Assembly: GCA_029782475.1 (NCBI GenBank)
Contig: JARPSM010000078.1
Coordinates: forward strand, 1-35,047
Length of the DNA: 35,047 nucleotides
Source: Nitrososphaerota archaeon
GTDB taxonomy: Archaea > Thermoproteota > Nitrososphaeria > Nitrososphaerales > Nitrosopumilaceae
Reading direction: 5' to 3'
Positions 1 to 10,205 of the stretch are shown here, one piece after another. The position numbers and the translations under genes were made by a program. The stretch's first letter is position 1; every line of letters begins with the position of its first letter. Below the pieces are notes generated by a model, which was not told where the DNA came from, searched no databases, and saw only the letters and a program-made list of their open reading frames with translations.

Positions 1-175
1 TTTTCTGGACTTTGATATATTCCTCTAAGACACTATGGCAATTCCTACAAATTAGAATTATCTTTTTAATTTGTTTATCATGGTGTTTGGTTAAAGGCAA
101 AAATTTTTTACAACATGGACATTCGCCCAGCATACCTCCCCACGATTCTGTATTATAAGAGACATTTAAAGCCAT
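1..175 (-). CDS. Partial HNH-like/zinc-ribbon small protein (3' end outside window)
   Basis: The reading frame is open from an ATG at 175 down to the left edge of the window, giving 58 residues with no stop, so the C-terminus is missing. The visible protein starts MALNVSYNTESWGGMLG. It has a CPCC cluster, then KHHD, then LICRNCHSVLEEY. Two cysteine pairs flanking an HH and ending in CRNCH is the usual layout of an HNH endonuclease fold (Zn-bound Cys pairs plus catalytic His). An internal ATG at 133 preceded by GGGGAGGT is an alternative start, but the upstream residues look like protein. It lies downstream of the helicase gene on the same strand, 128 bases away, so it may belong to the same defence locus. 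It could equally be a plain zinc ribbon, because the diagnostic C-terminal part is cut off. Confidence 0.55.
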   Translation of the reverse strand, partial: MALNVSYNTESWGGMLGECPCCKKFLPLTKHHDKQIKKIILICRNCHSVLEEYIKVQK

Positions 176-303
176 TAATGAAGATTCAATTTGAATCTTT
201 ATCAATCTTGTGCAAGTTGCATAAAGAAATAGATTAACTCATACAACTATGAATAGTCAACACATGCTAAAGAAATACTGCGCACAACATATTCAATTTA
301 ATA

Positions 304-3300
304 TCATTTATCTGATGTTGTGATGAGCTCATTTCTATCCAGTTTTTCCTTGATTGTTTTCCAATTTTCAATATGGTATCTTGTAGTAGTCTCTTCTACA
401 GATTTGATGACATCTTTTAGTGTTTCATATGGATCCTGAATTGGTGTGATCTTTTCCTGTATGGATTTACTTGTATCTTTAACGTACTCTACAACATATA
501 ACCAATAATCTTTTCCGATACGACGTGCAGTTTCCCATTCATGACTTGTAAGTTTTGGAATTCCTGTGGTCTGAAATGATTTGACTTCAATGCATTTGTC
601 ATAAGATTCAATATCAAAACCTGTATCCCGTTCTGAAACATCTCTAATCATTGACTTTTGTTTGTCTGTATCTGCTAGATCCTGCTCATATCTCATTACA
701 ATTTCCATTCCTGCCAACTCTACATTTCTTCTTTCATTTGCATCAGTTTCGGGAATCACTATAGCAATTGCAATAGGTTCCGTACTTGTAACAGAGTTAA
801 AATCATGCTCTATCGTATCTTTTCGTTTTTCCATTTCTCGTTTCAAGCCGCCTATCTTGTTTTTCTCTCTTGTAATTAATTTTGAATAGTGTGGCGATGT
901 ATTTTTCTTTATCTCATATGAGTCGATATTTTCATTGCATTGATCGATTTTTACAATCGCATGTCTGTCAACAGCATCCTTTGTCTTCTTTTTGATCTTA
1001 TTTAATTTCTCAAAATTCTTTTCGTGGAAACCCTTCTTGATTTTCTCTAGCTCATTTTCAATCCTTTCTTTTGAATTAATGACAAATTGTGTATTTGGGC
1101 TTGTTTTACCTTCATCATATGACCACAAGCTTCTAGGTTCAATTTCAAAGATTTTACCATCCTCATTATGAAATATTGAAACGATCTTACAATCTCGTTC
1201 TCTGCCTTTTCCGTCAATGGTAGATATTTTGTAAACACAAATCAATCCACTTTTAGTAGGATGGGACAAGACGGTAACAGGTCTGGATTCAGATGTATGG
1301 TTGAGGATTTTTTGAATTTGCTTGTTCCCTAAAGCCAAATAATTATAGTTCTTGGATTGAGCTATTTTTCCATCAAATGTACCCTGTAAAATACCTCCTA
1401 TTTTTGCTGCCAGATGTGATGGTGGAATAATTTTTACCAATTGTAATTTTTTGTTTTGCTCCTCAAATTTTCCCTCATTTGATCCAGACCAAACTTCCAA
1501 AAATCGCTTCACTTCTCCCGAATCAACTGCATCTCTCTTAATTTTGGAGTAATCTTCCAGTACTGTATGATCTAATTTGTGTCCTTCTAAGAGCTGTTTT
1601 GTTTTGTTTAGGATGTCTGTTTTCTTTTCATCAATCTTGTCTAGTTCTATCATAATTCTTGTTTCCCAATGTTCTTTTGGTATGCGTAATAATTCTTCAT
1701 ACATTTTGGCAATAGTATCAGAACTGATTAATCTGCCAAGTATGTCAAAGATAGAATTCCCCATAGCTTCTTGTATATGTTTAATCTTATCAAATAATTT
1801 ATTTAGAATATAACCATCAATTGAATTTTCCTTATCAATTATGAGATTATAATAATGAACGGTTCTAGTTTGACCAATTCTGTGAATTCGTCCCATTCTC
1901 TGTTCTAATCTGTTTGGATTCCAAGGAATATCATAGTTAAATTCAACATTACAAAATTGCATGTCTATTCCTTCACCTGCTGCATCCGTACATACAAGTA
2001 TTTCAAATCCCTCATCCTTTGAAAATTCTATCAATTCTTCTTTTCTTTCTTGTATTTGCATGGTACCGTCAATCTTTCCCGTGGAATAATGTTTATCTAA
2101 TCTTGTAATTAGATAATCCAATGTATCTCGATATTCTGTAAATAAAAGAATTTTTGCCTTGGAATCTACAGTTTTTATTTTTTTAAATGATTCTAAAAGA
2201 AGCTCAAATTTTGAATCTTTATCTTTTAATTCTTTGATCTTTGTAATTATCATTTCAAGATCTTGTTTTTCTTTACTGGTGTCACCTTTACCTATGGTTA
2301 TACCTTCAGCTTCGTCTATGAGATCTTCATAGTCTGCATCATTGTCTTCCTCTGCATTATCTAGTTTATTTTGGGCATTTTGAATTGTATTATCTGAAAC
2401 TGTTCCCAGTTTGTTCATTCTTCGTGCCAGTGATATCTCTAATGCCTTTAGTGATGATGCAGCTCTCTTTTTTAGTATGATTGATAGAAAACGAACTGCG
2501 TTGGTTTCTTTTGGGTTTTCTGCTTGTTCGTATCTGTCTCTAATGTAATTGTCAATTGATTCATTAATCTCACGCTCTTGATTGGTTAATTCAATATCTA
2601 CAGTATTGCTATAACGTTCAGGAAATACTTGTTCTCCTTTCATATTTATGACATTTTCTTTGATATGTCTTTTCCAGAGATATGTAGAGGATGCAATATC
2701 GGGAACAAATGGATCCAGCAATTTCATTCGTGCCATAAAATCCTCATCTCTGCCATCGTGAGGTGTTGCAGTGAGAAATATCATATAATCTGATTTTTCA
2801 CTTAGAACTGTGCCTAATTGATATCTGTCAGTGTTTATCTTAAATTTATGAGCTTCATCTACTACTACTAAATCAATTTTATCTTTGATTAATTGATAGT
2901 TTCCCTCACGCTTGAGAAAATCCATTGATGTAATATAGTCATAATGATCTTTTGAGAAAGGATCACTGTCTTGTTTGATATACTCTGAATCAAGAATTGT
3001 TGTTTTTGTATCAAATCTGCCCTCTAACTCATCTTGCCATTTTAGGACAAGTGATTTGGGAACAACGTATAGCGTTTTATCTGCTAGTCCTCTGGCCTTT
3101 AACTCAGTTGCAATCAATGCTGCAATGATGGTCTTTCCCAATCCCACTTCGTCTGCAATCATTATGCGAGGATTTTCAAGACCCCAGCTTACCTCGTCTA
3201 TCTGATGTGGAAAAATTGTAATTTTTGTAGATGATGCCAGGACATATGGATTAAATTTATACTCATTTAGTAAACGATTTGCATCCACAGCAAGAATAAA

Positions 3301-3495
3301 GTCTATTACATCATCAAACTGTCCCTGAATAATTTTGTTTATTTGTTCATCTGACACATCTGTTAGATCATCAAGTGGAAACCACTGTTTTTTTGAATCA
3401 ATACTAATTTCAGCAAAATTATCTTTTACAGATAATACTATTCCTTGTTTATTGTCATATCCCTTGATTAGAACATTGTTTCCGGATTTAATCAT
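304..3495 (-). CDS. SNF2-family helicase with C-terminal DUF3883/PD-(D/E)XK-like domain (antiviral cassette)
   Basis: 1063-residue superfamily 2 helicase/translocase. Visible motifs are Walker A DEVGLGKT (residues 115-122), DEAH (213-216), LTATPHDG (241-248), and motifs V/VI around 504-543 (TDAAGEGIDMQ, then RMGRIHRIGQTR). This is the SNF2/HepA-type arrangement used for ATP-driven tracking on double-stranded DNA. The middle (about 380-430 and 560-950) is charged and partly coiled. Near the C-terminus, GFD (959-961), followed nine residues later by EVK (970-972), then SHEWETARRIGKDYWLYVV, matches the DUF3883 domain. D961, E970 and K972 are placed like a PD-(D/E)XK nuclease triad. I infer that this subunit is the DNA-translocating and possibly cleaving part of a restriction-modification-like system. 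Its ATG lies one base after the methylase stop, so the two are probably co-translated. No key helicase residue appears to be missing. Confidence 0.85.
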   Translation of the reverse strand: MIKSGNNVLIKGYDNKQGIVLSVKDNFAEISIDSKKQWFPLDDLTDVSDEQINKIIQGQFDDVIDFILAVDANRLLNEYKFNPYVLASSTKITIFPHQIDEVSWGLENPRIMIADEVGLGKTIIAALIATELKARGLADKTLYVVPKSLVLKWQDELEGRFDTKTTILDSEYIKQDSDPFSKDHYDYITSMDFLKREGNYQLIKDKIDLVVVDEAHKFKINTDRYQLGTVLSEKSDYMIFLTATPHDGRDEDFMARMKLLDPFVPDIASSTYLWKRHIKENVINMKGEQVFPERYSNTVDIELTNQEREINESIDNYIRDRYEQAENPKETNAVRFLSIILKKRAASSLKALEISLARRMNKLGTVSDNTIQNAQNKLDNAEEDNDADYEDLIDEAEGITIGKGDTSKEKQDLEMIITKIKELKDKDSKFELLLESFKKIKTVDSKAKILLFTEYRDTLDYLITRLDKHYSTGKIDGTMQIQERKEELIEFSKDEGFEILVCTDAAGEGIDMQFCNVEFNYDIPWNPNRLEQRMGRIHRIGQTRTVHYYNLIIDKENSIDGYILNKLFDKIKHIQEAMGNSIFDILGRLISSDTIAKMYEELLRIPKEHWETRIMIELDKIDEKKTDILNKTKQLLEGHKLDHTVLEDYSKIKRDAVDSGEVKRFLEVWSGSNEGKFEEQNKKLQLVKIIPPSHLAAKIGGILQGTFDGKIAQSKNYNYLALGNKQIQKILNHTSESRPVTVLSHPTKSGLICVYKISTIDGKGRERDCKIVSIFHNEDGKIFEIEPRSLWSYDEGKTSPNTQFVINSKERIENELEKIKKGFHEKNFEKLNKIKKKTKDAVDRHAIVKIDQCNENIDSYEIKKNTSPHYSKLITREKNKIGGLKREMEKRKDTIEHDFNSVTSTEPIAIAIVIPETDANERRNVELAGMEIVMRYEQDLADTDKQKSMIRDVSERDTGFDIESYDKCIEVKSFQTTGIPKLTSHEWETARRIGKDYWLYVVEYVKDTSKSIQEKITPIQDPYETLKDVIKSVEETTTRYHIENWKTIKEKLDRNELITTSDK

Positions 3496-3496
3496 T

Positions 3497-6058
<2,562 letters not shown>

Positions 6059-6080
6059 GATATTTAGAAAATGAATCTCT

Positions 6081-6090
6081 TTATAATTAT
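6081..6090 (-). promoter_or_regulatory. TATA-like box ahead of the methylase gene
   Basis: TTATAATTAT is centred about 27 bases before the GTG start at 6058. That is the archaeal TATA-to-start spacing, with transcription beginning at or next to the start codon. It would let the methylase and helicase be expressed apart from the ATPase gene. No experimental support. Confidence 0.45.
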
Positions 6091-6094
6091 AACA

Positions 6095-6448
6095 CTAGTT
6101 TTTGTAGAATGCTCTCCATGCCTTGAGGGAATTATTATTTGTAAGAAATTTGTTTGCCCAAAAGTGAATTTCCATGTTTCCAAGTGATTTCACCTGTTCA
6201 ATATACTGCATTGCCTCAAATTTATCCTTAGCTGCCTTGAGTACATGTAATCCTACAAATTTTCTAACAACAACATCATTCCATTCATCTGTCTCAAAGG
6301 AGAGATATTTTGTTGCAAGTTTTGCTCTCCAACCAGTAACAGAAGAAAAGTTAATTGTTTGCTCTCCAAACACATCATCTACTGTAATCTTGAACATAAC
6401 TGATTTTCCACTTTTGCTTACCGTTAAACAGTGATTAAAATTTCTCAA
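6095..6448 (-). CDS. 117-residue unknown subunit of the methylase/ATPase cassette
   Basis: Short protein encoded between the ATPase and the methylase. Its TTG start overlaps the ATPase stop (TTGA at 6448-6445), a coupling that supports this start over the internal ATG at residue 18. The first 40 residues look like beta strands (VMFKITVDDVFGEQTINFS). The rest is mostly helical, with tryptophans at spaced positions and the C-terminal stretch EIHFWANKF ... LKAWRAFYKN. There is no catalytic motif, signal peptide or membrane segment. In related bacterial cassettes the slot between the DUF499 and DUF1156 genes is often filled by a DUF3780 protein. The WA...W spacing at the C-terminus is loosely reminiscent, but this protein is shorter and I cannot show homology. 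Its role as an adaptor within the complex is inference from position only. Confidence 0.75.
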   Translation of the reverse strand: MRNFNHCLTVSKSGKSVMFKITVDDVFGEQTINFSSVTGWRAKLATKYLSFETDEWNDVVVRKFVGLHVLKAAKDKFEAMQYIEQVKSLGNMEIHFWANKFLTNNNSLKAWRAFYKN

Positions 6449-9135
6449 ACCTTTTTCACATTTATGTTGTTTTTATTAAGAATTTCTTCCATGTTTACTG
6501 TTGAATTTATAATCAGATATCCAGTCCCTGAGGGATTTTTTTCCTTAATCGAATTAAGAACACCCTTGAGCATCATATAATCATTCAATTTACTTTCAAT
6601 AAAGATCACTGTATCGCTGACATTGACCTTTGCGTTAAATTGTTTTTGTGAATTTTTCCAAATATCCTCTAAATTAACCAAGGCAAGTCTGAATACACAG
6701 TCAGAGATCTCTGTAAAACTCTCAAAATCAATTTGATATTTAAACGAGTTGACATTTTCAAATGTTTGTTGGGTTACTATAGATGTATCACTAGTATGTG
6801 ATTTGTCTGGCAGGTCTGGGATGTGAATTTTATCTTTGTTTACGATGTAACCATCCCAATTAAAACATTCTTTGTTAATTTCTGCAATATACTTTTCATC
6901 ACTCATCTTAATTTCATTGCAAAATCCAAATTTTCCTGCACCTGTACCATCTTTGATAGCATCTGCAATACTTTCTGAACGAAGAAGAAATGGTTGAGAT
7001 TTGTCTTCCTTGAAATTTTTGTATATTGAACTTATCTTTTGAGTGGTTTCTGGAATTTTAATGCCATCCACACTAATATCTTCTACTAGCTTTCCTTTTT
7101 TTATTAATAATTCTATCATTGATTCAGTTATTGTATTCTTTTTTGATTCCAAAAATCTAATTTCATCCAAACGAGGATGAACACCATTGGGATATCCAAT
7201 TTTACAGTAAACTGTCATGCAACTATTTTCTAACTGAGATTTTGCATTGGATTCTTTACTGCTTACTTGTTTTAGAAATGATTCATTGGCACAGACTGTT
7301 TCATCTTTTCTTGTTTTTTTAACTGCTGCTAGATATTTGGCCTGATCCTCAAGAATATATGCGGAATCTTGATCAACGTAAACAAAAACAATTGTATTTT
7401 TATTAGTTCTAATTCCTCCATTGCTAGTTCGATCAATGATTTGTGTCATGTAATCAATTGCAATAGCATCTGTAGATAATTTTTTAGCATAGTCTATTAT
7501 GAAAATTTTGAGATTCACAGTATCATCAAGTTCATGCTCATCCCAAACAACTGGAGAAAAACCCTTTGAGGGCAGGAGATTTTTTAATGAATTTCCAATT
7601 TCAACTCGTATCTCATTACTTGTCACATCCTTCTTATGTTCAAATATTATCGCATTAATATTTGGAGCCTGTACAAAATAAAATTCTTGATTATCCTTGT
7701 CTTGAATATACCAAAAATTCTCTGAAATATCTTCTTCTAAAGATTTGTCAACTAATGCAGGTTCTATTCCAGGCCTTCCTACGGACAGTTTGATTTGATT
7801 GCGTCTAATTCCAGATTTTTTATTTTGTCCATGCAACGAGAATACATAAATTGTTCTGGCTATGGATTCTACAATTTTTGTAGATTTGGATTCATCTAAT
7901 TTTTGGGCATGATTTATACAATCTGTATCAATTACTGTGCGCAAATTCATATCTATTTTTGCAGTTAATTCATCTGCAATCTCGTGATTGGTTAATTGTA
8001 TGTCTCCAAGACTAATGATCTTGCAATCTGGTTGTTCTGCAGTAATTTGCCTAATTACACGTCCCAACAAGCGAAGCATGCCTCTAGTTTGATTAAATTT
8101 TGAGATTGTTGATACACGATCGTATAATGTATCAATTAAAAATGGGTGAAAAGGATATGATCTTTTCAGTTTTTCCTCAAAATCAGGTTCTAATACAATT
8201 CCATTGTTTTGGTAATATTGAAAATATTCTTTGACTATTATATCTCGTTGAGTGTCATCAATTTTTTTGACCAGTCGTGCTCTTACTACATCATAAATCT
8301 GATTTCTTTCCACAGGAGTCACAATCTGAGTTTGTCTGGAAATTCCCTCTCTTAATTTGTCATCAATCTCATCTACCACATAATCCTGTATCGATTTTGA
8401 TCCTGAAATAATTTTTGATGTATACTTTTCATACAATGTTTGTTTATCAGTTAATGTCAGAATTAGACATGATTTATCTGATGCAGAAATTGCACTGATT
8501 AAATCCATCAAAAATACAATAGTCAAATCTGCCATTGTTCGATTTCCTTGTTTTTCTCCATCTGCCTTTAGGAGATAGTGTGGCAGTTCATCAATTAACA
8601 ACAGAGTTGGTTGTTCAAACAATGATTTTATTAATGAAATATCATTGATTGGTTTTTTCTCAACATCAAATTCCTTAAATTTGTCATACTGTCCTAACTG
8701 ATCTGCGATTTCTCCCCATAGAGTATTCTTGGAGATTTTTCTGCAATCAAGTGCAAGCATTTTAGCTTTAGGTATTTTCTCAATTCCATATTCTGAGGAC
8801 AAGTTGATTTTTTTAATGAATTCTAGACCCTTCTCTGGATTGTTTATGATATGATGCAATAATAGAATGGAGTGTGTTTTTCCTCCTCCAAAACCTGTAT
8901 TAATTACAGTTACAGGCTGTCCTCTTCCAGATTCTAATCGTATCAAAGAATCTTTTACTAGATATTTCATCTGATTTGTTGGAAATGTGTTCTCAAAGAA
9001 TAGTTCTGGATCTTGATATACAGATCCTGCTGTTTTGTCTAGAAACTCATGTAATTCAACTGCAAATTTTGCTCTGTTAAAATCAGATGATATTATTTCA
9101 TCACTAAAAGTACACGTTTCCCAGACATTTTTCAT
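6445..9135 (-). CDS. DUF499-type AAA+/P-loop ATPase of antiviral cassette
   Basis: 896-residue P-loop ATPase resembling COG1483/DUF499. Walker A is GFGGGKTHS (81-89). Walker B is LLLIDELPHYLL (178-189), with D182 and E183 as the Mg/water-polarising pair. A sensor-like segment, CLILTLTDKQTLYEKY, follows. The C-terminal third (about 560-896) is mixed alpha/beta with no motif I recognise. The family is known from restriction-like defence loci, where it travels with a DUF1156 methylase and a helicase. A direct biochemical role is not settled, so a motor or loader role is inference. It is the first gene of the minus-strand operon. A TATA-like box lies 28 bases before its ATG and the next gene overlaps its stop. 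The protein is complete, with no frame breaks. Confidence 0.85.
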   Translation of the reverse strand: MKNVWETCTFSDEIISSDFNRAKFAVELHEFLDKTAGSVYQDPELFFENTFPTNQMKYLVKDSLIRLESGRGQPVTVINTGFGGGKTHSILLLHHIINNPEKGLEFIKKINLSSEYGIEKIPKAKMLALDCRKISKNTLWGEIADQLGQYDKFKEFDVEKKPINDISLIKSLFEQPTLLLIDELPHYLLKADGEKQGNRTMADLTIVFLMDLISAISASDKSCLILTLTDKQTLYEKYTSKIISGSKSIQDYVVDEIDDKLREGISRQTQIVTPVERNQIYDVVRARLVKKIDDTQRDIIVKEYFQYYQNNGIVLEPDFEEKLKRSYPFHPFLIDTLYDRVSTISKFNQTRGMLRLLGRVIRQITAEQPDCKIISLGDIQLTNHEIADELTAKIDMNLRTVIDTDCINHAQKLDESKSTKIVESIARTIYVFSLHGQNKKSGIRRNQIKLSVGRPGIEPALVDKSLEEDISENFWYIQDKDNQEFYFVQAPNINAIIFEHKKDVTSNEIRVEIGNSLKNLLPSKGFSPVVWDEHELDDTVNLKIFIIDYAKKLSTDAIAIDYMTQIIDRTSNGGIRTNKNTIVFVYVDQDSAYILEDQAKYLAAVKKTRKDETVCANESFLKQVSSKESNAKSQLENSCMTVYCKIGYPNGVHPRLDEIRFLESKKNTITESMIELLIKKGKLVEDISVDGIKIPETTQKISSIYKNFKEDKSQPFLLRSESIADAIKDGTGAGKFGFCNEIKMSDEKYIAEINKECFNWDGYIVNKDKIHIPDLPDKSHTSDTSIVTQQTFENVNSFKYQIDFESFTEISDCVFRLALVNLEDIWKNSQKQFNAKVNVSDTVIFIESKLNDYMMLKGVLNSIKEKNPSGTGYLIINSTVNMEEILNKNNINVKKV

Positions 9136-9158
9136 TGTTAGATGATTACCTACCTAGT

Positions 9159-9166
9159 CTTAAAAT
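9159..9166 (-). promoter_or_regulatory. TATA-like box for the antiviral operon
   Basis: ATTTTAAG on the minus strand is centred about 28 bases before the ATG at 9135, consistent with a leaderless operon transcript. A second AT-rich candidate (TTATTATAACG, near 9176-9186) would give a leader of about 20 bases. The choice between them is open. Confidence 0.4.
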
Positions 9167-9442
9167 GAATTACTTCGTTATAATAACATATTTTATCAGA
9201 TATTAACTAAAAACGATATTCTAGCTATTTCAAACATTTTAGAGAATAAACAGTGCTCTAAATAAGAATCAAATAAAAAAATTGTCAATAAATTGGAATC
9301 TTATATCAATTGATAGAGTAATTTTATTATCAAATCACCTCAAAAAATAATTGAGGGATTATCGAATAGTCAAAATATACCAATTTATCTCAACGTTTTA
9401 AGCTTAGTTGAATTTGATTATTGTACAAGCTATTGTTTAATG

Positions 9443-9507
9443 CGTTGGATAAGTCTACAATTACGCATTGGTATAACGATTCAGCTAGTTTAAACCCACA
9501 TCCAACG
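9443..9507. repeat. 8-bp inverted repeat CGTTGGAT / ATCCAACG
   Basis: CGTTGGAT at 9443-9450 and its exact reverse complement ATCCAACG at 9500-9507 bracket a 49-base segment that holds one ATTACGCATT element. The left arm overlaps another element of that family (TAATGCGTT). Confidence 0.5.
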
Positions 9508-9598
9508 AGTTATAATGCGTTAGTAGAGTGTTGAGGGATATTTTTCAATTCTGTCAAGCTTGATGGATTCAACGTTATATAACGCATAAATTCACTTC

Positions 9599-9636
9599 AT
9601 AATCCGAAAAGGGATTAAGAAAGTTATACGGATTAT
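9599..9636. repeat. 8-bp inverted repeat ATAATCCG / CGGATTAT
   Basis: ATAATCCG at 9599-9606 pairs exactly with CGGATTAT at 9629-9636. A nested GGATTA at 9612-9617 could pair with TAATCC at 9600-9605 instead, so two alternative stems are possible. Confidence 0.5.
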
Positions 9637-9743
9637 ACAATTATTCCAAGTCAAAAAATTTCCAACCTTTTTTAATCAAGTATGAATCAACCCTAGTTAA
9701 TTGAATCAAATTATGCCAGATGAACCAGTGAATTATAGTATAT

Positions 9744-9771
9744 GATGAATAGCTTTGGATGAATAGCTTTG
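9744..9771. repeat. Tandem 14-mer, two copies
   Basis: GATGAATAGCTTTG is present twice head to tail (9744-9757 and 9758-9771), followed by a partial GAT. It looks like a recent slippage duplication in noncoding DNA. Confidence 0.8.
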
Positions 9772-9826
9772 GATAACCTTTTTTGTTACGCACAAAAAAA
9801 GCTAGAATTACGCATAACTTTTGATT

Positions 9827-9850
9827 ATATCGTTATGCCATGCGTAACAT
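9827..9850. repeat. 24-base direct repeat, copy 1
   Basis: The segment begins ATATCGTTATGC and ends CATGCGTAACAT. An identical 24-base copy lies at 9893-9916, 66 bases away. Within it GTTATGC and GCGTAAC form a 7-bp inverted repeat around CAT (one G-T wobble). The sequence between copies also shares an AAAAAAAGAGCTAG-like stretch with the region just before copy 1 (AAAAAAAGCTAG), so the repeat unit may once have been longer. Confidence 0.85.
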
Positions 9851-9892
9851 AGAGCTACCATTCAAAAAAAGAGCTAGATCTATTTGTAGCAA

Positions 9893-9916
9893 ATATCGTT
9901 ATGCCATGCGTAACAT
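9893..9916. repeat. 24-base direct repeat, copy 2
   Basis: Exact second copy of the 9827-9850 repeat, with the same internal inverted repeat. The period of 66 bases is not a CRISPR-like array, as there are only two copies and no cas genes nearby. Confidence 0.85.
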
Positions 9917-9920
9917 TATT

Positions 9921-9942
9921 CTTAATCCTAAATAGGATTAAG
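9921..9942. repeat. Perfect 10-bp inverted repeat with 2-base centre
   Basis: CTTAATCCTA at 9921-9930 is followed by AA and then TAGGATTAAG, its exact reverse complement. It lies 4 bases after the second 24-base repeat. It could be an operator, a cruciform, or a hairpin. It is not followed by a T-run, so a terminator is unlikely. Confidence 0.8.
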
Positions 9943-10175
9943 AGGATTATTAGATTATAACAGTCTCAAAAATAAGGTCTAACCTTTTTTTGAATCATCA
10001 TTTTGTAACAATTAGCAGCAAATAGCATGATAACTGTACGTTATCAACCGACATTTAACGCCTGATTTGATCAATTGCAAGTTAACAGAACCGTTTTTGT
10101 CTTAGCCTTCAATGGTTCTACAAAATATCCTAGATATAGTAGATATGGCCAAAAAATAAAAATTGTCCACAAAAA

Positions 10176-10183
10176 TTTAAAAG
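10176..10183 (+). promoter_or_regulatory. TATA-like box for the zinc-finger membrane protein gene
   Basis: TTTAAAAG is centred about 26 bases before the ATG at 10206. This fits a leaderless transcript. There is no purine-rich ribosome-binding site before the ATG, in agreement. Confidence 0.45.
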
Positions 10184-10205
10184 CAACAATACGAACAATT
10201 TTCTC

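Larger units (their letters stand above)
9438..9916. repeat. Cluster of TTACGCAT / ATGCGTAA elements
   Basis: The octamer family TTACGCAT or TAACGCAT, in either orientation, recurs near 9438 (TAATGCGTT), 9460 (ATTACGCATT), 9513 (TAATGCGTTA), 9579 (ATAACGCATAA), 9784 (GTTACGCACAA) and 9808 (ATTACGCATAA). It also forms both arms of the repeats at 9827 and 9893. Spacing is irregular and both orientations occur. Such clusters are typical of sites for a DNA-binding protein: an operator array, a replication initiator or a recombinase accessory site. Which of these applies here is not known. Confidence 0.65.
9136..10205. other. 1.07-kb region without a recognisable gene, rich in repeats
   Basis: Between the divergently transcribed ATPase gene (minus) and zinc-finger gene (plus) I find no convincing reading frame on either strand. 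The stretch is AT-rich. It holds a cluster of TTACGCAT-type elements, two copies of a 24-base palindrome-containing repeat, a tandem 14-mer, and several perfect inverted repeats, listed separately. It looks like a control or replication/recombination region, not decayed coding sequence. Confidence 0.7.

Noticed and set aside
9827-9916. CRISPR-like array
   Set aside because: Only two repeat copies, a single 42-base intervening sequence, and no cas genes. The motif also recurs singly nearby.
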